From the NCBI GenBank assembly GCA_015232575.1, contig JADFZL010000024.1, forward strand, positions 29,042 to 93,041: a stretch of DNA of 64,000 nt, given 5' to 3'. The notes beneath the pieces were generated by a model. That model ran no database searches and had not been told where the DNA came from. It saw only the letters and a list, made by a program, of their open reading frames with translations. Shown here in pieces: positions 1 to 7,989 of the stretch. Origin of the DNA: Candidatus Rifleibacteriota bacterium. GTDB taxonomy: Bacteria; Muiribacteriota; Ozemobacteria; Ozemobacterales; Ozemobacteraceae. The position numbers and the translations under genes are program-made. Position 1 is the first letter of the stretch. Every line of letters begins with the position of its first letter.

Positions 1-177
1 AAAATGGCAAAAGAAATGGGCGAGGACATGGGTGACGAAATTGAACAGATGGCAGAAGAAGAACTAAGCAAAGCATCCTCAGGCGGAGAAAACACCTCAG
101 AATCTGGCTGCGACAGCATGTCAGGCTGCGGAATGCCTCCGGTACCACCTCCGTCATCATTTGGCGAAGACTATTAA
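1..177 (+). CDS. C-terminal end of an acidic, Cys-containing small protein (partial)
   Basis: The frame is open from the left edge of the window to a TAA at 175-177. An ATG at 4-6 is in frame, but there is no visible ribosome site before it, so this is most likely the tail of a gene that begins outside the window. The tail is acidic and methionine-rich, then has two Cys residues (SGCDS, SGCGM) and a proline run (PPVPPP) before the stop. It vaguely recalls the tails of FmdB-type zinc-ribbon proteins, but the diagnostic N-terminus is missing, so the function is left open. Confidence 0.45.
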   Translation, partial: KMAKEMGEDMGDEIEQMAEEELSKASSGGENTSESGCDSMSGCGMPPVPPPSSFGEDY

Positions 178-235
178 TTAATAGATGGCAAGTGATATTC
201 AATTGATTGCTCACGTTAAAAAAAATTGAAATCGT

Positions 236-646
236 ATGATAAGAAGCATCAATCATATTACTTTTGCTGTTAAAGATCTTGAGAAATCTTTCAAGTTTTA
301 TACGGAAATTTTAGGTTTAGAGCCGATCGCCAAATGGCAAAACGGGGCTTATCTCAGGGCAGGTGATACCTGGGTGGCTCTGAATTTCGATAAAAAAGTT
401 ATAACATCCGTATATAATGACTATTCGCATATTGCGTTCACATGCTTGGGTTCTGAATTTGTGGAACTAAAAACAAAATTGCTGAATTTTGGTAGTTCAG
501 AATGGTCTGAGAATAAATCTGAAGGAGAATCATTTTATTTTACTGATCCCGATGGACATAAATTAGAAATCCATGTAGGAGATTTAGATTCACGATTGAA
601 GGAAATGCATGATAACCCATGGGATACTTTTGATTATTTCAGATGA
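236..646 (+). CDS. fosA: FosA-like fosfomycin glutathione transferase (VOC family)
   Basis: The 136-residue protein has the length and motif order of FosA, a Mn2+/K+-dependent cytoplasmic enzyme that opens the fosfomycin epoxide with glutathione. The family metal ligands can be placed at H7 (SINHITF), H65 (DYSHIAF) and E111 (HKLEIHVG). The K+-loop signature NKSEGESF (93-100) and the substrate-contacting Arg near residue 120 are also present. It is a paired VOC fold: first module about 1-60, second about 62-120. The ATG lacks a clear Shine-Dalgarno and the gene stands alone between a partial gene and a gene-poor stretch. Activity on fosfomycin is inferred; related VOC enzymes act on other thiol/epoxide substrates. 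Confidence 0.82.
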   Translation: MIRSINHITFAVKDLEKSFKFYTEILGLEPIAKWQNGAYLRAGDTWVALNFDKKVITSVYNDYSHIAFTCLGSEFVELKTKLLNFGSSEWSENKSEGESFYFTDPDGHKLEIHVGDLDSRLKEMHDNPWDTFDYFR

Positions 647-824
647 AATCACATAACCTTCTCTTCTTGTGCAGCGCAAAAAACAAGCATCAGATGAAGA
701 GTTCGTTGCAAAATGAATTAGGGCGCTAATGTTCTTGACCATTTCCTTTTTCGATAAAACAATTTTTGGCTTTGGGCTAACAAATGGCATTTTTTCCTCC
801 GAAAAATCTATTTTTCCGTTGTAG

Positions 825-1196
825 CATACTCAACGCCAAACAGGAATCTTAATCAGCGAATCTTCTACTGGAATAGGTGAGCTAAAAGCAAATTCCTATC
901 ATACCCTCTACGCCATCCAGGACTTTTATGAATTTTCAGGTTTTCGTTTCGAACAAACATACGTTCCCATCGTTGTCACGCAAGAGAAAGAAAGATTGAT
1001 CGGCACTGAATGCCTGACATTTCGAATATTCCAGAAAAAGTCCTTTTTTTCCCAGCGTGACTGCGTCAGTAATACGCATTGTTCTGGTTCCGAACAACGG
1101 GGCAATCATCAGCCCCTCATGGGCTTCGGCAATTCGATATCAGGCGGCGCTTTGAAAGACTCCTGCTCAGCGGAAATTGTCAACCCGGAAAAATGA
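825..1196 (+). other. Unrecognised open stretch, possibly a gene remnant
   Basis: After the TAG at 822-824 the frame stays open for 123 codons to a TGA at 1194-1196. There is no convincing start codon with a ribosome site; the first ATG in frame is not preceded by one. The first half reads like ordinary protein (ESSTGIGELK, AIQDFYEFSGF), while the second half is Cys/Ser-rich and looks less protein-like. I recognise no family. It may be the decayed end of a gene. The rest of 647-1262 shows nothing I can identify. Confidence 0.18.
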
Positions 1197-1262
1197 AAAA
1201 AGCAGATCAGAAGGATAAAAAATTTGCTTTTCAAAATTGAGACTTTCTCGAAAGATTAAGGC

Positions 1263-2699
1263 TTAATCTTCATTTGCAAGCCTACCAGTTTTTGCAATGC
1301 CATTGTTAATAACAAAGTTTGCGACAGCAGTCTTAAATCCAGAAAATAGGGTTGCTATAGGGTCTAAAGTATTTGAGGCTTCCTTAAGTTTGGTTTGTCT
1401 TAATGGTGAAAATGAGATCAGCCCGGCTTTGTCTTCATTTAGTTCCTTAAAACTATCAATGATTGCTTGTAATCTTCCCAAAGTTTCCTCAAATTGGGCT
1501 TTCAAATCAAGAATTGATTTTTTGGTAGTGCTTGAAAAAGGTTTTTTTAGCGCCATAAGTTGCTTCAATTTGGCCATTTGAGTGTTGAGGGTTTTTTGAA
1601 GATCTAATGCAGGCGCTGTGCTGTATGGCGGCGAGGCTCGGGTTTTTAAAAGATCCAAAACAGTTTTTCCGGTACCTAAAAGACTGGTGATTTCGCTGTC
1701 TTCCAAAGTTCCAAAGGTTTGCTCATTAAGTATAGTAAAGACCGTTTTCACTGAACTAGGATAGGTTTTTGCAAAAGTTGTCAAGAAATCCCCGAGCTTT
1801 ACCTCGGTGGTGTTGGATTTCAAAAATGAGTTTTCAACTTGAGTTTGTCCTACCTGTTTCGAAAGTTTGTACAAAACAAGAGCATTGATGCCCTCAACAT
1901 TGAGAAGCTCTCCCCCTGTCACTTTTGATGTGCTGTATCCTTGGTAGCCGCCCGTATTTCTTTCAAATGTAACCCAATTTTTGACTACGTTATCCAAATT
2001 TTGAATTGATGAGTTATTTGGCCCGGGGAAAACACGATACTGATTGTATATCGCCCAGCCTTCCAAATAGGCGGATCTAGGCATGGTAACTTCAAAAAAT
2101 TGATGGGAGTTATCGGGTCCATATGAATTTGGTTCTCGAGAATTTTTATCAATCGCGTGGGAAATTTCATGAACCAAGACTGATTGTGGCTCGGCGGTAA
2201 CGTAAGAGTTAAAATAGCAAGTCGAAAAGTCAATTTTGTTCATTCCAATATAGGAACACGGCCAGAAGTCTTTGATAACCACACTAGCATCTACATCATC
2301 AACAAAAGTGGTATCAAAAATTTCTACAGTAACATCAATCTCAGTTTTTCTGTTTTTTTGTCCTAAAGCCAAAAGCTTTTTAATTTCATCTCCTTCTGAG
2401 AAGGCCATCGTATCAACCATCTTTTGCTGGCCATCATCAAGTTCTCCGCCAGAATTAGCATTCATTTCTCTTTCTAGGTCGTCTTTGGTGGAAATATTTT
2501 TAGTTACGACAAGATACCTACAGCCTGACCTTCTCGTGAGAACATTTTCTCCACTTTTGGGAATATATGTCGTACTTACTTTTTGCATAACAGTGGTAAG
2601 CTTGAAAAAAACATCATTAGTTGCAAAAAGTGAAGGGGAAATCAAAAAAGCAAATGCCAATACAAAAAAACACTTGATTACAATACTTTTCAATTTCAT
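1263..2699 (-). CDS. Secreted putative zinc metalloprotease (HExxH)
   Basis: The 478-residue protein has an N-terminal signal peptide (KxK then a hydrophobic stretch ending SPSLFA, about 1-26), so it is exported. Residues 177-181 read HEISH, an HExxH zinc motif. About 32 residues later comes YLEGWA (E213), the spacing and context expected of a gluzincin third ligand. The C-terminal half (about 370-478) is helical with Lys/Leu-rich segments that could form a coiled coil. The gene follows the 177-residue secreted protein by 15 bp and is very likely co-transcribed with it. I do not recognise the exact peptidase family, and the substrate is unknown. The signal peptide and HExxH are direct observations; proteolysis is inferred. 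Confidence 0.6.
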   Translation of the reverse strand: MKLKSIVIKCFFVLAFAFLISPSLFATNDVFFKLTTVMQKVSTTYIPKSGENVLTRRSGCRYLVVTKNISTKDDLEREMNANSGGELDDGQQKMVDTMAFSEGDEIKKLLALGQKNRKTEIDVTVEIFDTTFVDDVDASVVIKDFWPCSYIGMNKIDFSTCYFNSYVTAEPQSVLVHEISHAIDKNSREPNSYGPDNSHQFFEVTMPRSAYLEGWAIYNQYRVFPGPNNSSIQNLDNVVKNWVTFERNTGGYQGYSTSKVTGGELLNVEGINALVLYKLSKQVGQTQVENSFLKSNTTEVKLGDFLTTFAKTYPSSVKTVFTILNEQTFGTLEDSEITSLLGTGKTVLDLLKTRASPPYSTAPALDLQKTLNTQMAKLKQLMALKKPFSSTTKKSILDLKAQFEETLGRLQAIIDSFKELNEDKAGLISFSPLRQTKLKEASNTLDPIATLFSGFKTAVANFVINNGIAKTGRLANED

Positions 2700-2714
2700 A
2701 ACTTTTTTTTCCCT

Positions 2715-3248
2715 TTACTTTTGTTTCGGTTCAGTGGGACAAAAAACATGCCCTGCAACCTGAGAAGCGCGTCTCGACTTTTCCTGTCCATACTTTACTG
2801 CTTGAATAAGCTCATTTCTAGCAAATTCGTCAGGGTATTCTTTTTCGTTGGTTTTTAAATGCTCTAGCAATGTTTTAAAATCAGGAATATATTTTGCCCG
2901 CATCTTTACCCAAGAAGGCCCCTTTCCGGGTTCATTCAAAACACCTTTCACTGTAATCTCAAAATTAAATACTTTTCCCGGAGAAAGTTGAGGGATTGTG
3001 GTAGAAGCAGGTTCAACCTTAATCTCAGGGGAACCAAAAACCTGGATCGAAAGGTCACGAATTTCTCCAAGATTCACTTCGATTTTTCCGTTGAGATGAA
3101 CGACACCATTTTTGTCTGGGTCATTGACTTGGGATAAGCTCATTTTAAGTGCGTCAGGAGATTTATAGTTGATTTGACTCGAAAAAATCGGAGGAGAAAT
3201 AAAAGCGACTGCAAAAAAACAAATAAAAAGCAGAAAAGATTTACTCAT
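2715..3248 (-). CDS. Secreted protein of unknown function, first gene of a two-gene operon
   Basis: The 177-residue protein starts with a typical signal peptide (MSKSFLLFICFFAVAFISPP...). The central part (about 35-125) is rich in alternating hydrophobic residues and reads like a beta-sandwich domain (VHLNGKIEVNLGEI, FNFEITVKGVL). The C-terminal 50 residues are charged and helical and end with a single Cys. It lies 15 bp upstream of the HExxH protein in the same orientation, so the pair is probably one transcript and may work together outside the cytoplasmic membrane. I recognise no family. Confidence 0.55.
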   Translation of the reverse strand: MSKSFLLFICFFAVAFISPPIFSSQINYKSPDALKMSLSQVNDPDKNGVVHLNGKIEVNLGEIRDLSIQVFGSPEIKVEPASTTIPQLSPGKVFNFEITVKGVLNEPGKGPSWVKMRAKYIPDFKTLLEHLKTNEKEYPDEFARNELIQAVKYGQEKSRRASQVAGHVFCPTEPKQK

Positions 3249-3399
3249 GTTAATCTATCCTTAAATGTTATAAAATTTGCGACTAGCTGTTTGAGGAAAT
3301 TTTTAGATATCCCTAATTATATAGACAAAAATATACCAGTATTTGTCATCGCTAAAAAACTAAACCTCTTCACAAATGCAACTCTCGATAGAAGCTTTA

Positions 3400-3520
3400 T
3401 TCTTCCTGGATGAACACTAATACACGAGGCAAGTTGATACTGCGAAATGCCCATAGGCTTTAAAAAATCTTCCAACAAAACTTCACCTGGGTGAACTGTG
3501 TGAATAATATTTTCTATCAC
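3400..3520 (-). pseudogene. Truncated HigA-type antitoxin fragment
   Basis: The first 40 or so residues after the ATG at 3520 match the N-terminal helix-turn-helix of HigA/VapI antitoxins (VHPGEVLLEDFLKPMGISQYQLA, then SVHPGRI). Homology stops abruptly after HPGRI: the following codons to 3317 are unrelated, and the DNA-recognition and C-terminal helices are missing. No higB toxin is visible upstream. The intact relative in this window is the 62490-62789 gene, which carries the same VHPG and SVHP signatures. This is a remnant of a lost toxin-antitoxin pair. Confidence 0.65.
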
Positions 3521-3559
3521 GCGAAATCCTCACTTTAGTGATAATTGTGTTATAGGATT

Positions 3560-3845
3560 CTTGGCGGCAGGACTGTTGCTGAATTATTCAATAAGGCCCC
3601 ATAGTTTGAGGAAGTAATCCGTGACCCATATTTAAAATTTCGATTATTTCAACAACAGATTCACCAGAAGAATTTTTGTAGATATTGTGGGGATGTCCTT
3701 TTAATTCGCCGGTAACATCTGGAACCGAATCGGCATTGTGAAGAGCAGTAAACTGTTTCATGATTTCCCGCATGTTTCCAAAATCTACAACACAATCTTT
3801 GTTTTCGTGCAAGACGATCATTTTTGGCAATTTTTGCCACAATTC
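3560..3845 (-). pseudogene. Truncated duplicate of the secreted esterase at 4905-5915
   Basis: This stretch is a near-identical partial copy of the 3' part of the esterase gene 1.3 kb away, covering the DCVVDFGNMREIMKQF to NMGHG portion and the flank past the stop codon. Two deletions mark it. About 90 bp near the stop are missing, and about 35 bp are lost between two short tcatttttgg repeats that are still present in the intact gene. The Ser nucleophile region and the whole N-terminal half are absent, so it cannot be active. The apparent reading frame here continues into the adjacent CRISPR-like repeat, giving a spurious N-terminus. Confidence 0.85.
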
Positions 3846-3856
3846 AATTATCCTGC

Positions 3857-3888
3857 GTCGCGCCCCTCGCGGGCGCGTGGATTGAAAC
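3857..3888 (+). repeat. Single orphan CRISPR-like repeat (type I-C style)
   Basis: The 32-bp sequence begins GTCGCGCCCC, carries a GC-rich short palindrome and ends with GTGGATTGAAAC, the hallmark 3' end of type I-C (and related I-type) CRISPR repeats. Only one copy is visible in the window, with no second repeat 30-40 bp away and no cas gene. Much higher GC than its surroundings supports foreign origin. It sits exactly at the broken end of the duplicated esterase fragment, so it marks a recombination junction. Read on the minus strand it gives the well-known spurious peptide FQSTRPRGARR. Confidence 0.75.
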
Positions 3889-4004
3889 AAAAACAGGCAA
3901 TACCACGCAACCTATGACAAGTTCCCACACCAGCTGCAGTGTCTATATTTGCTTTCCTGCATTACAGGCTTCCACAAGCAAGGATTATTTTTGAAGCTGA
4001 AAAC

Positions 4005-4030
4005 ACTAAACCAGGTAAAAATAGTGACAT
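4005..4030 (+). repeat. Left copy of a 26-bp direct repeat flanking the toxin-antitoxin module
   Basis: A 26-bp sequence starting actaaaccaggt and ending tagtgacat is repeated without mismatch at 4765-4790. The two copies bracket the AbrB/PIN gene pair with its promoter. Similarity continues weakly to the right (ttttagttgt versus atttagctat). This looks like the footprint of an insertion or of recombination at short homology. Confidence 0.8.
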
Positions 4031-4041
4031 TTTTAGTTGTC

Positions 4042-4070
4042 TTGACAGAATGTTCGTAATGCTCTAGTAT
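4042..4070 (+). promoter_or_regulatory. Sigma70-type promoter of the AbrB/PIN module
   Basis: TTGACA at 4042-4047 and TAGTAT at 4065-4070 are separated by exactly 17 bp, 41 bp ahead of the antitoxin ATG. An imperfect inverted repeat (gtaat at 4056-4060, attac at 4077-4081) overlaps the -10 box and the presumed start point and could be the site for autorepression by the AbrB-type antitoxin. The antitoxin has a good ribosome site (GGAGGG). Confidence 0.6.
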
Positions 4071-4111
4071 ATTTGTATTACTTGGATTAATTTTTCCTAC
4101 TGGAGGGCTAA

Positions 4112-4357
4112 ATGCTTACTACTGTTACAACCAAGGGACAAATTACCATTCCTGTAAAGATTCGAAATCATTTTCATATTCAACCAAATGATAAGATTGA
4201 TTTTCTTGTTGAGGAAGGGCGAATAGTTATTGTTCCTGTAAAAAGTCTGAAAGATTTGCGAGGCTCAGTGAAGAATAAATACTCAAACAAATTGCTTTCT
4301 GAACGCGAATTGGCAAAGATCACGGTTGCAAGAAGAGTCAAAGAAGAAACTGAATGA
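4112..4357 (+). CDS. AbrB/MazE-fold antitoxin (VapB-type)
   Basis: The 81-residue protein opens with the swapped-hairpin AbrB DNA-binding signature (TTVTTKGQITIPVKIRNHF, then NDKIDF and VEEGRIVI). The C-terminal half is charged (KSLKDLRGSVKNK, RELAKITVARRVKEE) and is the expected toxin-neutralising tail. Its stop overlaps the start of the PIN-domain gene by 4 bp (ATGA), so the two are translationally coupled. It probably neutralises that toxin and represses the shared promoter through the inverted repeat near the start point. Confidence 0.85.
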   Translation: MLTTVTTKGQITIPVKIRNHFHIQPNDKIDFLVEEGRIVIVPVKSLKDLRGSVKNKYSNKLLSERELAKITVARRVKEETE

Positions 4358-4764
4358 AAACTGCCTTTGTGGATACTAATCTTTTTATTCGCTATTTGAC
4401 CAATGATGATAAAGTAAAGGCAGACAAAGTTGAAAAACTTCTTGAATTAGCTTCATCTGGCAAAATTCTTCTGGTTACGACAGAAATGGTGATTGCTGAA
4501 ATTGTATGGGTTCTTGAATCAGGATATTCAATGAAGGCAAAAGAAATTGCGCCATTAATCCGTGGAATACTTGTCACTAAAGGTCTGGAAGTTTATAACA
4601 GGGATTACATTATCCGTGCAGTAGAATTGTATGAATCAACTCACATTGATTTTATTGACGGATACATTGTTGCAGTAATGGAAAAGCATGAAATTTCTGA
4701 TCTCTTTTCATACGATCGAAAGCACATTTCCAGAATACCTGGAATATTGAGAAAAGAGCCATAA
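4354..4764 (+). CDS. vapC: PIN-domain toxin (VapC-type ribonuclease)
   Basis: This 136-residue protein has the PIN-domain layout of VapC endoribonucleases: D7 in the first strand (AFVDTNLFIRYLT), an acidic residue in helix 2 to 3 (E44/E49), D99 and D102 (HIDFIDGYIVA) and D121 in the last motif (SYDRKHISRIPG). All metal-binding acidic positions are present, so it should be active. It overlaps the antitoxin by 4 bp and ends exactly at the right copy of the 26-bp direct repeat. The target RNA cannot be read from sequence. Confidence 0.85.
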   Translation: MKTAFVDTNLFIRYLTNDDKVKADKVEKLLELASSGKILLVTTEMVIAEIVWVLESGYSMKAKEIAPLIRGILVTKGLEVYNRDYIIRAVELYESTHIDFIDGYIVAVMEKHEISDLFSYDRKHISRIPGILRKEP

Positions 4765-4790
4765 ACTAAACCAGGTAAAAATAGTGACAT
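4765..4790 (+). repeat. Right copy of the 26-bp direct repeat
   Basis: Identical to 4005-4030. It begins within 1 bp of the stop codon of the PIN-domain toxin, so the toxin gene plus its promoter form a discrete cassette between the repeats. Confidence 0.8.
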
Positions 4791-4904
4791 ATTTAGCTAT
4801 TGAAAACAGTATAAACAAATTCTCCGCTGATAATTGATTCTTACGATGGTGCTGATCTTGATGCTTTGTATGAGAGGGTTCTTGGCGTCAGCAGTGTTGA
4901 TGAA

Positions 4905-5915
4905 TTATTCAATAAGACCCCATAGTTTGAGGAAGTAATAGCTGGAATAGAGGTTGGCGGAAATGGCAAATGCTCCTGAGTTGCCGCCCTGGTCTGCTGC
5001 ATCGCCAGGATCTATTGCTATGCCGTGACCCATATTTAAAATTTCGATTGTTTCTACAACGGATTCACCAGAAGAATTTTTGTAGATATTATGAGGATGT
5101 CCTTTTAACTCACCCGTAACATCTGGAACCGAATCGGTATTGTGAAGAGCAGTAAACTGTTTCATGATTTCCCGCATGTTTCCAAAATCTACAACACAAT
5201 CTTTGTTTCCGTGCAAGACGATCATTTTTGGATATTTTCCGCAATATTCGGGATATTCATTTTTGGCAATTTTTGCCCATTCTTCGGGATCGCGTGTCAC
5301 TCCAAATAACATGGCATTGAAACCTTCAATGGGGTTTGTTGCAGCCCCAAATGGAATTCCCGCAATAATAGCGCCGCCAGCAAAAATATCCGGATAGACA
5401 GCGCAGAGAGCAGCTGTGAAACATCCTCCAGATGATAATCCGGTGACAAATACTTTCTTTGAATCGATCAAATGGTCACTTTTCATTTTATCTATCATCT
5501 GCATGACAGAACCAGACTCTCCCCTGAAACGCTGGCAATTGGAGGAGCTGAACCAGCTGAACGCCTTATATGGATTGTTTCGCTTTCTCTGTTCCGGGTA
5601 AAGGAGAATAAGACCGTAACGCTGCGCAAGCTTATTCCACTCACTTATACAGGCGTATCCGTGTGAATTCTGAGTTGTACCATGCAAAACTACAATCAGC
5701 GGCGCATTTTTCGGCTCAGGAACAGGAATAAACTTGTACATTTCCAGATTCCCCGGATTATCTCCAAAATCCTTTACTCTAACCAATCCTGAATCTCTTT
5801 GTCCGTCGAGATCATTCATATATTCTTCAGTTGCACCGGAGGAATTATTCGCTGAAACCATATTATACCCAGAAAGTGCAAAAAGTATTACAAAAATTGA
5901 CAAACTGAATTTCAC
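4905..5915 (-). CDS. Secreted PHB-depolymerase-type esterase (alpha/beta hydrolase)
   Basis: I place the start at the GTG at 5915, not the ATG at 5957. AAGGAG lies 7 bp before the GTG, and the protein then begins with a clean signal peptide (KFSLSIFVILFALSGYNMVSA). The mature part has the esterase_PHB/LpqC layout: oxyanion region VVLHGTTQNSHGYA, nucleophile elbow GLSSGG (Ser about 161), acid HGNKDCVVD and catalytic His in NMGHG. Such enzymes hydrolyse polyhydroxyalkanoates, acetylxylan or feruloyl esters outside the cell. The substrate is not readable. A damaged partial copy lies at 3560-3845. The gene appears monocistronic. Confidence 0.75.
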   Translation of the reverse strand: MKFSLSIFVILFALSGYNMVSANNSSGATEEYMNDLDGQRDSGLVRVKDFGDNPGNLEMYKFIPVPEPKNAPLIVVLHGTTQNSHGYACISEWNKLAQRYGLILLYPEQRKRNNPYKAFSWFSSSNCQRFRGESGSVMQMIDKMKSDHLIDSKKVFVTGLSSGGCFTAALCAVYPDIFAGGAIIAGIPFGAATNPIEGFNAMLFGVTRDPEEWAKIAKNEYPEYCGKYPKMIVLHGNKDCVVDFGNMREIMKQFTALHNTDSVPDVTGELKGHPHNIYKNSSGESVVETIEILNMGHGIAIDPGDAADQGGNSGAFAISANLYSSYYFLKLWGLIE

Positions 5916-5957
5916 ACTCACGCTCCTTATAGCATTCATGTAAATCACATAAATCAC

Positions 5958-6383
5958 AGATATTGATCATTGCGAAAAAATCTTCTTTCCCCGGTTTTTT
6001 ACTTGCTTGTGTGTAAAAATAGCACACTAAACGCGGGCTGTCAATATTTTGCGCAAAAAAAGTGTTCGCAAGTGCAAGAACTATGCAAAAGCCAGATATT
6101 GTTGCAAATATATATATACCAAACAATAAAAATATGATTATTATTTGTGCAAGTGCATAATGAAAATGAATAAGAAGCTATTGATTTCTTTGTATGGAAG
6201 ACTCTTAAAATGGAGCAACATTGCAAAATGTAGCTTATGATGAATTTTTGCAGATTCGTGGTTAAAAATTGAGCAACACTTGTCGGCGCATCATATTAAA
6301 ACTCTCGCTCGTTATTACGAAAATACGACCGGTAAAAGATTTCTTGTATCTATTCAACAATCTTCAATTTTAACTTAATAATT
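5958..6383. other. Intergenic stretch, no gene recognised
   Basis: This 426-bp AT-rich gap separates the esterase from trmL. A short + strand open stretch around 6260-6377 (LKIEQHLSAHHIKTLARYY, then FLVSIQQSSILT) looks like the tail of a protein but has no start and no family I recognise. The promoter of the esterase should lie at the left end. Confidence 0.3.
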
Positions 6384-6881
6384 TTAGAAAACAGGGCTTT
6401 CAAGTTTGCCAGTCTGTCTTAGTGCTTCGTAGAGCACTATTCCGGTCGAGGTTGAGACATTCAGACATCTAGCATCGCTGATCATCGGTATTTTTATCAG
6501 TCTGGAAGTTTCTGCCGTCTGATATATTTCCTCGGGGAAGCCGGCGCTCTCTGAACCGAAACAGAAAACATCTCCAGTTTCGTATTTAACCTGGGCGTAG
6601 CTCTGGTTGCCTTTCGAGGAAAGAAAAAATACTCTTTTTTTGTCAATCCAATCGTAAAATTCGGCCATATCATTCAAAATAAGAAGATCCAGCTTTTTCC
6701 AATAGTCCATTCCAGCTCTCAGAAGCTGTGCATCTGTGAGTCTGAAGCCGAAAGGCCTCACCAGAACAAGTCTGCTTCCGGTTACATAACATAACCTGCC
6801 TATGTTGCCTGTGTTCTGCGGAATATCAGGCATCAACAAAACTATCGAAAAATTTGAAGTATTGTCGTTTTTTTCGTCCAT
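6384..6881 (-). CDS. trmL: tRNA (cytidine(34)-2'-O)-methyltransferase TrmL (SPOUT)
   Basis: The protein is a SpoU-type SPOUT methyltransferase that 2'-O-methylates the wobble nucleotide of tRNA-Leu isoacceptors using SAM. The three family motifs are present: PDIPQNTGNIGR near the N-terminus, the FGSESAGFPEE loop, and the knotted C-terminal IPMISDARCLNVSTSTGI. I prefer the ATG at 6881, which has AAGGG 7 bp upstream and gives a 165-residue protein close to the usual YibK size (about 155). The in-frame ATG at 6920 would add 13 residues without a ribosome site. It stands alone. Confidence 0.85.
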   Translation of the reverse strand: MDEKNDNTSNFSIVLLMPDIPQNTGNIGRLCYVTGSRLVLVRPFGFRLTDAQLLRAGMDYWKKLDLLILNDMAEFYDWIDKKRVFFLSSKGNQSYAQVKYETGDVFCFGSESAGFPEEIYQTAETSRLIKIPMISDARCLNVSTSTGIVLYEALRQTGKLESPVF

Positions 6882-7047
6882 TAGTAGACCCTTGCTATAA
6901 GTTGATTGTAATGCTATCAATTTCTAGAGGATATAATCATATAGCTGATAACAATCTTTACTGGTAACGCATTGTGATTTGAAGGCTTTAGATGCAGCTC
7001 TCGGCGTGGTTATCATCATTACATAAGGAATCGTTACCAAACTCTTT

Positions 7048-7239
7048 TTATTCCATATATTCTCTGAAATCATCAAGCGGCTCATCAAAATCATCTTTAA
7101 TATGTATCTTCCCTTGCAGAGTTCCAGCCTTTCTTGAAAGCTTTTCTTTTAACGTCGTTTTATTTATGATGATGATTTCAAACGAATCTTCAGTATAAGG
7201 AATAGCCTCATCAAGAATAATACTTTTCGGTGACTGCAA
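7048..7239 (-). pseudogene. Phd/DUF2281-type antitoxin, probably a remnant
   Basis: The C-terminal half (AGTLQGKIHIKDDFDEPLDDF, ending REYME) matches the conserved tail of Phd/YefM and DUF2281 antitoxins, which ends in GKI..DDFDEPL.DF..YM. The preceding SFEIIIINKTTLKEKLS resembles the Phd strand that normally reads EIIITKNNKPVAKL. The first 15 residues do not look like a Phd N-terminus and no PIN toxin follows downstream. The gene is therefore probably a decayed antitoxin that has lost its partner. Confidence 0.45.
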
Positions 7240-7738
7240 TCGCCCGCTTGTAATGATTGCATTTTATCTCCTGTAAGGCTAATTTTCTTTTCGATACATC
7301 TTTTTAGTGCTGGATATTCTCTTTTCTTGATCTCTCGCATTCAATTCGCTATGTTACTATCACTTTGGTATCCAGCAAACCTGGTATAAGAGAGTTTCCG
7401 AGGATAAAAGCTGTAAATGATCTAACTCACGCAATGAATGACAAGCACTGCTTTTGCTTCTGCAACTATTCAGGGATTGAATTTTTTGTCGAACGTATGA
7501 GTATTATAGAGCAACTCTGTAGAATTTGCAAACAAAATTCCCCTGATTCATCCTCTCCAAGGCTTTGCAAAAATACATAATGGGAACTAATTTGGTAAGA
7601 TATTTGAAAATTCCTGGCTCCTGTTTTGCTTTTCATGAAGTGCTTAATATAGCCGAGGGAACCAGTTTTTTTTTTATCGGCAGGTATTTTGTGGGTCATT
7701 TTTTGGCATTTTTGAGCCACAAAAAAAATTGTCGTTAA
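7240..7738. other. Gene-poor stretch, nothing recognised
   Basis: About 500 bp between the antitoxin remnant and the brxL remnant contain only short open frames without ribosome sites. The base composition is AT-rich with homopolymer runs. I see no RNA gene or repeat that recurs elsewhere in the window. Confidence 0.3.
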
Positions 7739-7930
7739 TATAATAGCGACAAATTTTCATGTGATGAATGGCTTGATGTTATTTTAAGATCTGTCGGCCT
7801 TGAGCAAAAAAAGTTAACCAAAAGAGAGAAAATGCATTTCATAGGTCGTCTGGCAACTATTGTAGAGCCTAAGTATAACTTTATTGAACTAGAACCGCGT
7901 AAGTCTTATCATCTGTGCTACTTGCATTAA
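7739..7930 (+). pseudogene. brxL: Fragment of BREX Lon-like protein BrxL
   Basis: Between a TAA and a TAA lies a 63-codon frame with no start codon. Its translation follows the conserved core of BrxL, the Lon-like ATPase of BREX phage defence: DEWLDVILRSVGLE, then a helix, then a degraded form of the ARLIPFVENNYNLVELGPRGTGKS segment that reads RLATIVEPKYNFIELEPRKSYH. The Walker A is disrupted (GPRGTGKS has become EPRKSYH) and everything upstream and downstream is missing. The family assignment is from memory of the BrxL consensus. The frame ends in a short repeat also found at 9832-9853. Confidence 0.65.
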
Positions 7931-7937
7931 TGAGGCG
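7917..7937 (+). repeat. 21-bp repeat at the broken end of brxL (copy 1)
   Basis: The sequence gctacttgcattaatgag followed by gcg recurs at 9832-9853 with one extra T. In both places it lies at the junction of a gene fragment, here the end of the BrxL-like homology. Confidence 0.6.
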
Positions 7938-7989
7938 GAAATAGTATTTTGTATTATATCGCAAATTATTTCGATAAGAATTAAGCTGT

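Noticed and set aside
3857..3888. A CRISPR array
   Set aside because: Only one repeat is visible, with no regular spacers and no cas genes in the window, so it is listed as a single repeat.
3588..3890. Open frame of 100 codons beginning FQSTRPRGARR
   Set aside because: Its start lies in the CRISPR-like repeat and the rest is a damaged copy of the esterase 3' end; it is a false gene.
5916..5957. ATG at 5957 as start of the esterase
   Set aside because: It would put 14 odd residues in front of a clean signal peptide; the GTG at 5915 has AAGGAG at the right distance.
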